64,000 nt of DNA from Taishania pollutisoli (lineage in GTDB: Bacteria > Bacteroidota > Bacteroidia > Flavobacteriales_D > Crocinitomicaceae): contig NZ_JACVEL010000004.1 in the NCBI RefSeq assembly GCF_014518315.1, positions 1-64,000 on the forward strand, written 5' to 3'. The stretch's first letter is position 1; each line of letters begins with the position of its first letter. Shown piece after piece: positions 1 to 9,282 of this stretch. Made by a program: the position numbers and the translations under genes. The notes under the pieces were generated by a model, which saw only the letters and a program-made list of their open reading frames with translations, was not told where the DNA came from and ran no database searches.

Positions 1-58
1 GCCTGCCTGCGCTGATGGTACTGCCCTTTTGAGGGTGGGAGAGTAAGTCGATGCCACT
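1..58 (+). rRNA. rrf: 5S ribosomal RNA, 3' end (partial)
   Basis: The first ~58 bases match the 3' part of a bacterial 5S rRNA: a GATGGTACTGCC segment, a GGGTGGGAGAGTAAGTCG loop E/helix IV region, and the GATGCCA 3' terminus. The 5' half lies before the window, so an rRNA operon probably precedes it. A Rho-independent terminator follows at once, as expected for the end of such an operon. Confidence 0.88.
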
Positions 59-62
59 TTTT

Positions 63-97
63 AAAAGCCCATACATTCAGTTGTGTGGGCTTTTTTT
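63..97 (+). terminator. Intrinsic terminator after 5S rRNA
   Basis: Stem GCCCATAC (67-74) pairs with GTGTGGGC (83-90), with one G-T wobble, and is followed by seven T residues. The A-run before the stem could let it work in both directions. It ends the rRNA operon. Confidence 0.88.
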
Positions 98-100
98 CGT

Positions 101-596
101 TTATATTGGTTCATATACCCTCAAAAGGAGCCCTTTAGTACGCCAGAATTACGGCGCAAGATCGCCATTCCTCCTCTTCACAAACTGTGTTATCCCTTGA
201 ACGAATGATGAAATAGTTGAAAGTACTGCTTATGTGATACACCTCAGAAAGTTGATTTTAATTGCTTAACCGGTTTAAATCCAATCTTCCCGTATTGTTT
301 TTATTCAATATCTCTTTTCCCCGCTCTGATGATTTGTTGAATGTATCTTTGACAACAATGATACGGCAGTCATGAGAATATTGTTATACTGTTTTGATTT
401 CTAAAGGCACTCTTACCATAGAAAAATGGATTTGCAGGAACAAAACAGATGAGATGAACCAATTTTATTATTTGTGCTCGCGATACAAAAAAGCCTGGAG
501 AGAATAATCACCGAAGCATATGACCTTTCGTGAATTCAATGAAAGGAATGCGAATGAAATTCTAAATAAGCACTGTATATCCTGCTTAAAAGAAGT
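101..596. other. Gene-free AT-rich interval
   Basis: About 500 bases between the rRNA terminator and the first protein gene. No convincing gene, tRNA or promoter is seen. On the minus strand one frame reads protein-like from about 419 to 135, apart from TAA codons at 384-386 and 258-260. This could be a decayed gene or chance; no family is recognised. Confidence 0.5.
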
Positions 597-2066
597 CTAT
601 TTTACTTCTATTTTTTGATTGTAAATGATCTCTTGTGCGCTATTTCTAATGACTAATACATAGATTCCGGTCGAAACAGTGTTTATGTCAACGCGTGTTT
701 CCTGCAGGCTACTTGCTTTTGTTGTCAGGATCTCTTTACCGACTACATCTATAAGAGAAATTGCAATATCAGAAGAAGAACCGGAAAAAGAGGAGATTGT
801 GAGCTGATCACTGGCAGGATTGGGGTACACAACGATTTCCAGGTTGTTCCCTACTGTCTCAATTGAAACCAATGGATTGGTGCTAAAGTCATCATTGGAA
901 CTAATGTAGGGTTGATCTTTACCCATTCGGATAGCAAAAATACTTGATCCACCTGGACCAATATCTTCATTGTATCCAACGGCAATCGCACCATTATTGT
1001 AAGTTGTGATGATTTCTCCCAATACCTGAGTGGATATGTATTGCACTGTACCTAACGTTGAGAAGTAGTCTCCGTTATAGGTAAAAGAAAAGAAAAACAA
1101 GTCTTCTTTTCCATAAGAAAATTCACCGCTATTGGACGTACAAACGGCAAAACGCCCGGAGGAATTGTGCGTGGTAATACCGACTCCTGCTTCTTTATTA
1201 TTGTTCTGAGTTGTTGAGTGAATGATAGCTCCGGATGCATCTGTAATAAGTACATATAATTGAGATTGATCAAGAGAAGCATTTATTTTTCCTCCCACTC
1301 CATAAATTTTTTGACTGGATAAGTCTATTTCAAGATCTGCTATTTCGTAATGATAGTTATCACCCGATATATGATTCCATAATTGCGTACCATCGTCTTG
1401 CATTCTGGTTAACCAAGCCTGTTTGAAATTCGTGAGATTATTATAGAAATAACCGCCGATAATGAATGTCGAGTCGTCAAACATTTGAATGGTTAAAGCA
1501 TTATCGTTCCCCGGATTTTCAATCTGTTCTTCCCAAAGGACAGTTCCGTTATAGTCGATCCTTACAATATAAATATCCGTTAGCCCGTCAGCGGTATTAT
1601 TGGTTTCTCCAACAAGAATCAGCCCGTTGTCAGCTGTTAATGCCATGTCGTGCATCCGTTCCCAACCACTTGTCCCATAGGTGTTAAACCATTCTTCTGT
1701 TCCATTCTCACTAATTTTCCATAGCGCAAAATCATAGGCTCCGTTTCCGGATGAATTGGTATACCCGCCTACAAAAAATCCATCGTTTGCGATGTGTTTT
1801 ACCCTTCTTCCCCAATCCGTTTCAGATCCGCCGTAATGGTGTGACCAGACATAATCTCCCAGGCTATCAAGCTTCAGTAAAAACATCTGGGAAGGACCAT
1901 CCTGAAAACCGGAAGAGGCCCCGGTAATAACGTAGCTGGAATCTGGTAATTCAACGATTCCTTGTCCGAAGTCATATCCGTTACTTGAATATTGCTTGTA
2001 GAAATTAGATTGACTGTATCCCGATCCGGAAAGCAGTAAAATGATTAAAAGCACTGATAATTTCAT
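597..2066 (-). CDS. Secreted beta-propeller-like protein with T9SS type A sorting domain
   Basis: 489 residues, starting with a hydrophobic signal peptide (about residues 1-18). The body consists of repeating strands with motifs such as 'FLLKLDSLGDYVW', 'YGGSETDWG' and 'DGGFFVGGYTNS'-like turns. This is the WxxxYGGS..D pattern of SBBP/delta-60-type propeller repeats. The last ~75 residues contain YPNPASDQ followed by a beta-sandwich ending in IEVK, the type A C-terminal domain that directs export through T9SS and is removed or anchored at the surface. Its substrate is unknown. The next gene (an outer-membrane beta-barrel-like protein) is only 12 bases upstream, so they are probably co-transcribed. 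Confidence 0.85.
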   Translation of the reverse strand: MKLSVLLIILLLSGSGYSQSNFYKQYSSNGYDFGQGIVELPDSSYVITGASSGFQDGPSQMFLLKLDSLGDYVWSHHYGGSETDWGRRVKHIANDGFFVGGYTNSSGNGAYDFALWKISENGTEEWFNTYGTSGWERMHDMALTADNGLILVGETNNTADGLTDIYIVRIDYNGTVLWEEQIENPGNDNALTIQMFDDSTFIIGGYFYNNLTNFKQAWLTRMQDDGTQLWNHISGDNYHYEIADLEIDLSSQKIYGVGGKINASLDQSQLYVLITDASGAIIHSTTQNNNKEAGVGITTHNSSGRFAVCTSNSGEFSYGKEDLFFFSFTYNGDYFSTLGTVQYISTQVLGEIITTYNNGAIAVGYNEDIGPGGSSIFAIRMGKDQPYISSNDDFSTNPLVSIETVGNNLEIVVYPNPASDQLTISSFSGSSSDIAISLIDVVGKEILTTKASSLQETRVDINTVSTGIYVLVIRNSAQEIIYNQKIEVK

Positions 2067-2078
2067 GATCTCATTTTT

Positions 2079-3317
2079 TTAGTTGTTAAAACGATAGCTC
2101 AAACTCAGTGAACCTCCATAGCCTTTTCCTAAACCAATTGCTCCGACAACGTCACTTGTTGCCAAACCAATGTTGAACTGTTTCCAGGCCCCTTGTGCAT
2201 ATAGATTTGCCCGGAAACCAGTGTAGCCTCCATATGAGACACCAATTCCCATCCGGAACCATTTTTTACTTCTGTAATGTGCACCGGCATACAGCATCGG
2301 AATAGCCCCGTTTTGAATATAGACTCTCCCTCCGTAAAAAAACTGGAACATTTTGGTGTTGTGTTCATCAATGATTTTTCCGATTTGTACAGTAAAAGGA
2401 AGCGCGATGGTTTTAGAGACCGTATCTCGTTTAAGCCCCAATTCATCGCCGATATTTTTTCCTTCTCCAAAGATTGTTTCTCCGTTTGTTAAATTGGATA
2501 TTGTATATCCATCGTACTGAATAAGTGTATCCATGGAGTAGCGGACAATATTCTTGTTGATAAAACCGACACCTAAATTCTGGATGGAAAATTGTAGGAA
2601 AGAAGGTTTTTCTTCAGGCCCGAGTTTAAAAAAGAAGTTTGCATCTACCCCTACACCAATTCCTTTATAATAAGGCCCCGTTGAAGTAATATCTGCACGA
2701 CCACCGGTTAAAAGTAATTCGGCTGCAAAACCGGACTCATCCTGCTTAAAGGAAGCATCGCCGAGGTAAGCACCGATGTAATTTGTGATTCCATAGATAT
2801 TGAGTGAAACACTTGATTTACTTTTTCCGTCAATCAAACCGAATCCTATTTTATGTGCGGTAGTTGTTCCCACAACCATATTCGACAAATCTATTTCCGA
2901 CCCCAGGTAAGGTTCATTCCCACGAAACATGAGTCCGAACAAGCCATTTGTATAGCGCGCAGCACCACTGGAAAACATACCCGCTTTTACTATAATCCCC
3001 CAATTTTTGGTTTTAAAAGGTTGGATACTGTAATTTATATATTCCAGTGTCGGTTCTGCATAAAACCCGATTCTGTTCAAGGATCGCTGTTTCCCGTCTA
3101 ACCGAGTAATCAGATCATTCGGAATTTCTCCTCCGAAAATGAAATAATTTGTGAGTTTATTTGAAACAGACGATGCTGCAAATTCTCCGGATCCAACCAG
3201 ATTGATTTCATGTTTTCGCTGTAATGTATCGTAATTCAGGGGTAAAAAATTTTGTGCTGTTGAGGAAAACAGTACAAAAAATAAAAAGATAAAGCCAGCA
3301 AACAGACGCATCATCAT
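2079..3317 (-). CDS. DUF5723-like predicted outer-membrane beta-barrel protein
   Basis: 412 residues from the ATG at 3317; an in-frame TTG at 3344 would add nine residues in front of the signal peptide and is less likely. A signal peptide (MRLFAGFIFLFFVLFSS) precedes a protein made of alternating amphipathic strands that ends in an aromatic/polar strand (SLSYRFNN), typical of outer-membrane barrels. The pattern resembles DUF5723/PorV-like proteins of Bacteroidota; this is recognition by style, without a diagnostic motif. It probably forms a two-gene unit with the downstream T9SS-exported protein, which would suit a surface-assembly partner. Confidence 0.6.
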   Translation of the reverse strand: MMMRLFAGFIFLFFVLFSSTAQNFLPLNYDTLQRKHEINLVGSGEFAASSVSNKLTNYFIFGGEIPNDLITRLDGKQRSLNRIGFYAEPTLEYINYSIQPFKTKNWGIIVKAGMFSSGAARYTNGLFGLMFRGNEPYLGSEIDLSNMVVGTTTAHKIGFGLIDGKSKSSVSLNIYGITNYIGAYLGDASFKQDESGFAAELLLTGGRADITSTGPYYKGIGVGVDANFFFKLGPEEKPSFLQFSIQNLGVGFINKNIVRYSMDTLIQYDGYTISNLTNGETIFGEGKNIGDELGLKRDTVSKTIALPFTVQIGKIIDEHNTKMFQFFYGGRVYIQNGAIPMLYAGAHYRSKKWFRMGIGVSYGGYTGFRANLYAQGAWKQFNIGLATSDVVGAIGLGKGYGGSLSLSYRFNN

Positions 3318-3483
3318 ATCAATTCTCAAAAAGGTTGTATTCAATGGTTAACAAATTGTTTTATATGAAAACTATTTACTCAAATGACAGATGATACAAG
3401 TTTTCATAGTTTAAACGTATTCCGGATTTAATCCGTTGGCTAAAATAGTTATTTTTTGTTCATCTGATTGTGGGGATATAAAA

Positions 3484-3507
3484 CAAAAAAGGGGACACAT
3501 CGTCCCC
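3484..3507 (-). terminator. Intrinsic terminator of the CHU_C protein gene
   Basis: Read on the minus strand, stem GGGGAC (3507-3502) pairs with GTCCCC (3496-3491) around a 5-nt loop and is followed by a run of T. It lies 24 bases after the stop of the gene at 3531-7808. Confidence 0.85.
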
Positions 3508-3530
3508 TTGTACTTATTGCTAATATTGGA

Positions 3531-6500
3531 TTACCTGATTAGGTTGACATGTCCGGTAAATTGTGATTGCTGACTTGAAGTCCGTCCTTTCACATCAATT
3601 TTCCAGGTGTATGTTCCGTCCTGACATAATTTGCCGTCAATACCATACTTTCCGTTCCATCCTACATTCGTATCGTGTGACTCGAAAATAACCTCTCCCC
3701 ATCGGTTAAAGATCAGTAATGTATAATTGTACGGATCAAATCCTGTTGTGAAGATTGGTTTGAATGTTTCATTGTAATCATCTCCATCCGGTGTAAATGT
3801 ATTCGGAACGTAGAATAACAACTCTTCTTTCAATGTTACAGTCGCGTAAGCCGTATCCACACATCCCGCAGGAGTTGATGCAACCAGCATTACCTGGTAA
3901 ACACCGGCAAAATCATTCGGGTATTCGTGGTATGGAGAATGTTCATAGCCAGGTGCTGTTCCATCTCCGAAATCCCAATAATAAGAGGTTGCACCGGATG
4001 ATTCATTAATCATTTGCGTTTCCCAGTCATAAGTTGTCAACTCTGCCGGCTTAGGGTAGAAATCTGCGATAGGATTCGCTTCGACACAAACATAGTTATT
4101 GATTGTTAAGCTATTGGTACATCCTTCCGGTGTGCTAACAACCAGTGTTACATCGAAGCAACCAGGGACATCGAATACCGAAGAAACAGATCCACAACCT
4201 TGCAGTACTTCACCATTCCCCAGATACCATGTACAGTTTGTCAGGTTTCCGGTAGAATTATTGGTAAAGGTTGGTATAACAGGGCTACAGCCATATAAAT
4301 TGATTCCGTCGATATCCATTACCGGGATCGGCACGACATTTACAGTAATCTGATCGGTGTTACGACAACCATTGTGATCCGTTCCGATTACAGTATACGT
4401 AGTTGTATCAGTAGGGGTGAACGGGACGCCGTTTGTCACTCCGTTGTCCCACTGATATGTTTGCGCACCCGAACCTGTCAGTACGATTGGAACACCTGCA
4501 CACACCGGGAAGTCATTTCCTGCGGAAACGTTCGGCAAAGCATGAATGGTAACAATGGTCGATACATTTTGTGTTTGTTGACAGCCCAATGCACTTCCCT
4601 CCTGGATATTGGTAATTGTATAAATAAATGTACCCGTGGTCCCTGTAGAAACAGGGAATGTAACCGTTGAACCGGTAGAAGTAGCATACTGTGTTGCTCC
4701 TCCGTTGATGTTGTAGGCGAATGTATATGGTGCAGTACCTACAGAACCGGTAAATACAACTTCAGGAAGAACAGCATCCATGTGACATGCCTGAACAGGG
4801 TTCGAAATAGATGCAACAGGAAGCGGATTAACAGTAATTGTTTCCGTTAAATTTAAATCCTGGTTACATAAACTTGCAGGATCCATCACGTTTGTCAGCG
4901 TATAGACGTACGTTCCCGGAACAGCTGTTGATTGAGTAACTGTTGCACTATTGGACCCTGAAGTGGTAATCGTCTGTGTCGGACCTCCGTTGATCGTGTA
5001 GCTGTAGGTATACTCTCCGGAACTGTTCTGACCGGTAAATGTGATCACAGGCGCTGCCGCATCCTGACAAACCGTTACGGTACCTCCTATTGTTGCAGTT
5101 GGCATCAGATTCACAACAACGGTTGCAGTACCGGATTGTGTCTGGAAACATCCTGTTGTAACATCCATTACAGAGATCAATTCATATACATAAGTTCCTC
5201 CGACACTTGTAGGAACGTTAACCGTTACACTCGGAGAACCGGAAGTCATAATCGTTTCATGAACACCCCCGTTGATGGTATAAGTAAACTCATAATCGGA
5301 AGTGCCGTAATCACCGGTGAATGTGATTTGAGGCTGTGCATCGTTCTGACAAACAGTCGTTGACCCGTAGATTGTTGCTGCAGGCAATGGGTTGACAGTG
5401 ATTGTCTGTGTTTCATTGATGTTCTGATTACAACCTGTTGCAGGGTCAGCAACGTTCAACAGTTCGTAAACATACGTTCCCGGAACATTTGTAGGAGCGT
5501 TTACAGTGGCTTGATTGCTTCCTCCTGTTGTTGTAATTGTTTGAGAAGACCCTCCGTTGATTGCATAGGAAAATGTATAATTCCCGCTGCTTCCGGTTCC
5601 TGTGAATGTAATCACTGGTTGTGCATCGTTCTGACAAACAACAGTTGTTCCGGTAATACCGGCATCCGGCAACGGGTTTACAACAACCGTAGACGTGTGT
5701 CCCGGACCAGTAAACGTTTGAGAACATCCGGTAGTTACATCTTCAACAGATAATAAAGTGTATTGGAATGTTCCCGGAGTCGTGGTCGCCACAGTAATTG
5801 TTGCTGTGTTTGTACCGCTGGTAGAAATTGTTTGGCTGGCTCCTCCGTTTAATGAGTAAGTAAACTGATAATCGGAAGTTCCGTTAGATCCTGTGAATGT
5901 AATAACAGGAGCGGCAGCACCCTGACAAACAATCGCATCTGTTGCAATGGTTGCGTTTGGTATCGGATTAACGACAATTGTAACGGCTCCTGTCTGATCT
6001 TGCTCACACATAGCGGAGCTGGAGGAGGAAACATGTGTCAGGTTGTATGTATAACTACCTGGAGTGGTAGTTGGTACAGGAACTGTTACCGAGTTTCCGG
6101 AAGACGTGGTTACTGTTTGAGCGGGGCCTCCGTTAATGTTGTATGTAAATGTAAATGGCGGAGGAGTCTGGCTTCCTGTAAACGTCACCTCGGGAGGAGT
6201 CGTACCGGAACAGACAACGGTATTTCCGCCTATGGTTGCTTCCGGTCCTTGTATGACTGTTATTGGGACCTGACTTGTGTTTGTACATCCGTCTGATGTT
6301 TGCATTGTGAGTGTAGCGTTGAAGGTACCCAATGAATTATAGGTATGGTTATTTGCCGTATAGGTTCCTGTAGTTTGAGGTACACCTGTTATTGTACCGG
6401 TGGAAGCGGGGGTACTTATTCCATCTCCGTAATTCCATTGATAGGAGGTAATGGTACCGCCGGTTTCTACAGTAGAGTTATTTGTAAAATTCACATTCCC

Positions 6501-7808
6501 CCCAATACAAATAGAGGTATTGTCTACTGAAAAATCAGCTGTCGGAACAGGGTAGATAGAAGCATTATAAGTCAATGTTGCAGAACAAATAGATCCAATT
6601 GGTAATATATTCACGGTATAAACCCCCGGAGTTGTTACCACAATCTGCTGCGTTGTTTCTCCTGTACTCCACTGATATGCCTGAATACCTTCAGAAGGAG
6701 CAGATAAAACCGTAGATGATCCTTCGCAGAATTGTTCAACCTCCATATTTTCACAGCTTACATCCACATAAGCATAGCCCCAGTGACCGGATTGAGAACA
6801 GTCTCCGACAGTGATTTCAAGTGTGATGGTTTGACCGATATAAGATTCCAACGGAACAAAAACGGAAGTCCAGTCGCGGTAAGCAACTCCTCCACCGGTA
6901 ACCCACCCCGGGGCTCCGTCTCCAAAATACGAAAAGTATTGTGCACAGGAAATTTCCGACCCGCCAACAAAGACACGGGCACTGAAGAATGGTCTTTGCG
7001 GGTTTGTATGTCCCGTTCCGGGATCTTGTAAAACAGCCATATAGCTATAGGTAATAGCAGGATTACTGGCAGCTACAACAAATGTTTTCCGTAAACGGGC
7101 ATACCTTGAACCTGTTCCTGTTCCATCTCCCAACATAGCAGAATTACCCCCCTGAAAAACTCTTGAAGATCCGGTATATGCATCCGTACCTCCCGATACA
7201 ATAGCATGTTGACCTCCACAGGCTGTTCCTTCACTGGTTGTTCCCCCCATAGTTGCCCCCGTTACAGTTCCACAAAATGCGGTCCATCCGGTATAATCAC
7301 CTGTCTCAAAGTCTGCGTTCAGACAGGCAGCTGTTTTAGGAGTGTTATCTGTATTCGGCTCTTTCTTAGGAATGAATACACCCTTACTAACCTGATCCAT
7401 TTCAGAGTTGCTTGTAACTACAGGCTTTTCAAACCAATAATTGTCTTTTGTTTTTTCAATCAGTTCAATGAAAATGGTACCCAACTCATTTGTACTTCTG
7501 TTTTTGAAACACACTTCATTCACCAGGTAATTGATAAATTTTTCTTTTTCATACGAGTTCAGTTGCATGAATTCTGAAAAATCAATTTGAAAATGACGCG
7601 TGAAGTCTTTTTTGAATGAGGTATTCCTCTCAAGCTTGTCAAAAGCAACTTTCACATCCTTTGTACAACTTACTTCATGACTGGATACACATGAAGCGGT
7701 ATGTACATGCTCCTGAGAAAATGAAAAATTCATTACAAAAACCGTAAGAATTATACTCAACCAGAAGTTAAGCTTCCCCCCTTTATTGACCTTGTAGTTA
7801 GTAGCCAT
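3531..7808 (-). CDS. Giant PKD-repeat surface protein with T9SS type B (CHU_C) sorting domain
   Basis: 1425 residues. An N-terminal hydrophobic segment (about residues 13-31) acts as signal peptide. A Cys-rich, lectin-like region follows (about 165-350), then a PKD-type domain (WNYGDG). About six tandem ~93-residue repeats span residues ~520-1090, each with VVC..(D/A)A.PVITFTG, INGG..QTI, PGTYVY and VNPLP motifs. Further PKD-like domains (WYLGNG, WDFGDGTAP) precede the end. The C-terminal ~90 residues carry PNTFTPDGDDYNE and FNRWGEVIFES, the gliding-motility/CHU_C type B signal. Likely a large surface adhesin or matrix protein exported by T9SS. The repeats may vary in number by recombination. 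It is monocistronic with its own terminator. Confidence 0.9.
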   Translation of the reverse strand: MATNYKVNKGGKLNFWLSIILTVFVMNFSFSQEHVHTASCVSSHEVSCTKDVKVAFDKLERNTSFKKDFTRHFQIDFSEFMQLNSYEKEKFINYLVNEVCFKNRSTNELGTIFIELIEKTKDNYWFEKPVVTSNSEMDQVSKGVFIPKKEPNTDNTPKTAACLNADFETGDYTGWTAFCGTVTGATMGGTTSEGTACGGQHAIVSGGTDAYTGSSRVFQGGNSAMLGDGTGTGSRYARLRKTFVVAASNPAITYSYMAVLQDPGTGHTNPQRPFFSARVFVGGSEISCAQYFSYFGDGAPGWVTGGGVAYRDWTSVFVPLESYIGQTITLEITVGDCSQSGHWGYAYVDVSCENMEVEQFCEGSSTVLSAPSEGIQAYQWSTGETTQQIVVTTPGVYTVNILPIGSICSATLTYNASIYPVPTADFSVDNTSICIGGNVNFTNNSTVETGGTITSYQWNYGDGISTPASTGTITGVPQTTGTYTANNHTYNSLGTFNATLTMQTSDGCTNTSQVPITVIQGPEATIGGNTVVCSGTTPPEVTFTGSQTPPPFTFTYNINGGPAQTVTTSSGNSVTVPVPTTTPGSYTYNLTHVSSSSSAMCEQDQTGAVTIVVNPIPNATIATDAIVCQGAAAPVITFTGSNGTSDYQFTYSLNGGASQTISTSGTNTATITVATTTPGTFQYTLLSVEDVTTGCSQTFTGPGHTSTVVVNPLPDAGITGTTVVCQNDAQPVITFTGTGSSGNYTFSYAINGGSSQTITTTGGSNQATVNAPTNVPGTYVYELLNVADPATGCNQNINETQTITVNPLPAATIYGSTTVCQNDAQPQITFTGDYGTSDYEFTYTINGGVHETIMTSGSPSVTVNVPTSVGGTYVYELISVMDVTTGCFQTQSGTATVVVNLMPTATIGGTVTVCQDAAAPVITFTGQNSSGEYTYSYTINGGPTQTITTSGSNSATVTQSTAVPGTYVYTLTNVMDPASLCNQDLNLTETITVNPLPVASISNPVQACHMDAVLPEVVFTGSVGTAPYTFAYNINGGATQYATSTGSTVTFPVSTGTTGTFIYTITNIQEGSALGCQQTQNVSTIVTIHALPNVSAGNDFPVCAGVPIVLTGSGAQTYQWDNGVTNGVPFTPTDTTTYTVIGTDHNGCRNTDQITVNVVPIPVMDIDGINLYGCSPVIPTFTNNSTGNLTNCTWYLGNGEVLQGCGSVSSVFDVPGCFDVTLVVSTPEGCTNSLTINNYVCVEANPIADFYPKPAELTTYDWETQMINESSGATSYYWDFGDGTAPGYEHSPYHEYPNDFAGVYQVMLVASTPAGCVDTAYATVTLKEELLFYVPNTFTPDGDDYNETFKPIFTTGFDPYNYTLLIFNRWGEVIFESHDTNVGWNGKYGIDGKLCQDGTYTWKIDVKGRTSSQQSQFTGHVNLIR

Positions 7809-7887
7809 AGTATAAAGTATTAATGAGTGTTAAAAATAGCATTATTATAAAAGTTCCCTATAATTAATACGTTAAAATATCCACCAG

Positions 7888-7904
7888 GTAGGTTTCAAAC
7901 CTAC
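7888..7904. promoter_or_regulatory. Short perfect palindrome beside the LytTR gene
   Basis: GTAGGTTT, one spacer base, AAACCTAC, a perfect 8+8 inverted repeat. It lies 80 bases upstream of the giant surface protein start and 54 bases after the LytTR gene stop. No T-run follows on either strand, so an operator is more likely than a terminator. The regulator is unknown. Confidence 0.35.
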
Positions 7905-7957
7905 TCTATTTAATAACTGGTATGTTCGTGGTAAATTATGGTTTAAATTTCGACGAA

Positions 7958-8284
7958 TTAGGAGTTGCTGATAAAAGCTGTCAACTCATCCCGTTTCCTT
8001 CTGGAGACAGGAATTGATGTATTGTCCATGAGGATGATATTCCAATTTTCCCCTTTTTGGATGTAGAGTATAAAATTGATATTCACAACGTAGGAATTGT
8101 GAACGCGTATAAACAAATGCTCGGGAAGATGATGACTTCCGATGTTGGAAGAGCTGGTTACTCTCCGCTTATTGGAGGTAACAAAGGTCGTGTATTTTCC
8201 ACTTGATTGGATATACATAATTTCTGCATAACTAATCATATCAATCCTGTCCACAGAATTAATAATAATTCTATTTCTATTCAT
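7958..8284 (-). CDS. Stand-alone LytTR DNA-binding domain protein
   Basis: 108 residues made up almost entirely of a LytTR domain: a (I/V)DMISYAEIMYIQSSGKYTTF start, RVTSSSNIG, a 'HLFIRVHNSYVVNINFI' core and a final I(P)VSRRKRDEL. The usual receiver or membrane sensor part is missing, so this is a minimal regulator likely to bind direct or inverted repeats near a promoter. It lies between the giant surface protein gene and a polyprenyl synthase gene. Regulation of the surface protein gene is possible but only inferred from position. Confidence 0.85.
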   Translation of the reverse strand: MNRNRIIINSVDRIDMISYAEIMYIQSSGKYTTFVTSNKRRVTSSSNIGSHHLPEHLFIRVHNSYVVNINFILYIQKGENWNIILMDNTSIPVSRRKRDELTAFISNS

Positions 8285-8316
8285 TGGTAGTAAGTATTGA
8301 TGGTTTGTAAGTTAAC

Positions 8317-9282
8317 TTAAACGTCTCGTTTTAAAAGGTATTCACTGATTTGATTTAACAGTAATTTATTTTTGTCCGGAACACTTACTTTATTCATTTC
8401 TTGCTGAGCCAGAAAAAAGTAATGGTTCATCATGTCAACACTCTTATTTTTCACACCTATTTCATCAAATAGCTGCCTGGTTTCGTGCACTTTTAGTTGT
8501 CCGTTTTGCTCAATCGATAACGCATTTAGTTTCTTCAACTGCTCATCACTGGCATTTTCCCTGGCCAAAAGATATAAAATTGTTTTTTTATTTGCAATTA
8601 CATCTCCTCCTGTTTGCTTTCCGAATTTATCCGGGTCCGCGTACAAATCGAGGATATCGTCCTGAATTTGAAACGCCAGCCCGACGTAAACACCAAAGTT
8701 ATAAATGTGTTTCCGGTCGTCTTCAGAAGCATTTGCGATAATTGCCGCAAGTTCCAACGCACATCCCAGTAATACAGATGTTTTTAACCGGATCATCTCA
8801 ATGTAATCGCTGATACTGACTGCCGTTCGTTCCTGGTAGTCCATGTCCATTTGCTGCCCTTCACAAATTTCCACAGATGTTTTATTAAATGCTTCCAGTA
8901 ATAAACGTAAATTACCTTCCTGTTGTTCAAGTAACTGGTACGCTTTGATCATCAGCATATCTCCGGACAAGATGGCGGTATTGGAATTCCATTTGATATG
9001 AACGGTTTCATACCCCCTTCTTAATGGTGCTGCATCCATTATATCGTCATGGATCAGTGTGAAATTATGAAATATTTCAACTGCTAAAGCGGCGTGAATT
9101 GCTCTTTCTTTTTCCAGACCAAACAATTCCGCACCAAGCAACGTTAACACAGGCCGCATCCGTTTTCCCCCGATTTGCAGAAAATACCGAATCGGATCAT
9201 ACAGTGTTAAAGGGAGATCAGGAATGCTTATTTTTTTTAATTCACGCTCAACATAGGAGGTGTACGCAGCGATAAATTCCAT
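8317..9282 (-). CDS. Polyprenyl synthetase (trans-isoprenyl diphosphate synthase)
   Basis: 321 residues. It carries both Asp-rich motifs of the family: DDIMD (79-83) followed by RRG, and DDILD in the C-terminal half followed by GKQTGGD. GGKRMRP near residue 38 is the IPP-binding motif. The enzyme condenses isopentenyl diphosphate with an allylic diphosphate to make C15-C20 or longer prenyl chains for quinones or carotenoids. The chain length cannot be read with confidence: the residues before the first motif (FTLIH) are mixed. The start overlaps the rfbA stop by one base (TAATG), so translation is probably coupled. Confidence 0.92.
   Translation of the reverse strand: MEFIAAYTSYVERELKKISIPDLPLTLYDPIRYFLQIGGKRMRPVLTLLGAELFGLEKERAIHAALAVEIFHNFTLIHDDIMDAAPLRRGYETVHIKWNSNTAILSGDMLMIKAYQLLEQQEGNLRLLLEAFNKTSVEICEGQQMDMDYQERTAVSISDYIEMIRLKTSVLLGCALELAAIIANASEDDRKHIYNFGVYVGLAFQIQDDILDLYADPDKFGKQTGGDVIANKKTILYLLARENASDEQLKKLNALSIEQNGQLKVHETRQLFDEIGVKNKSVDMMNHYFFLAQQEMNKVSVPDKNKLLLNQISEYLLKRDV

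Noticed and set aside
3797-6296. Many plus-strand and minus-strand ORFs of 60-100 codons inside the giant CHU_C gene
   Set aside because: Shadows of the repetitive Thr/Ser/Gly-rich coding frame, full of Cys/Arg, with no start signals or motifs.
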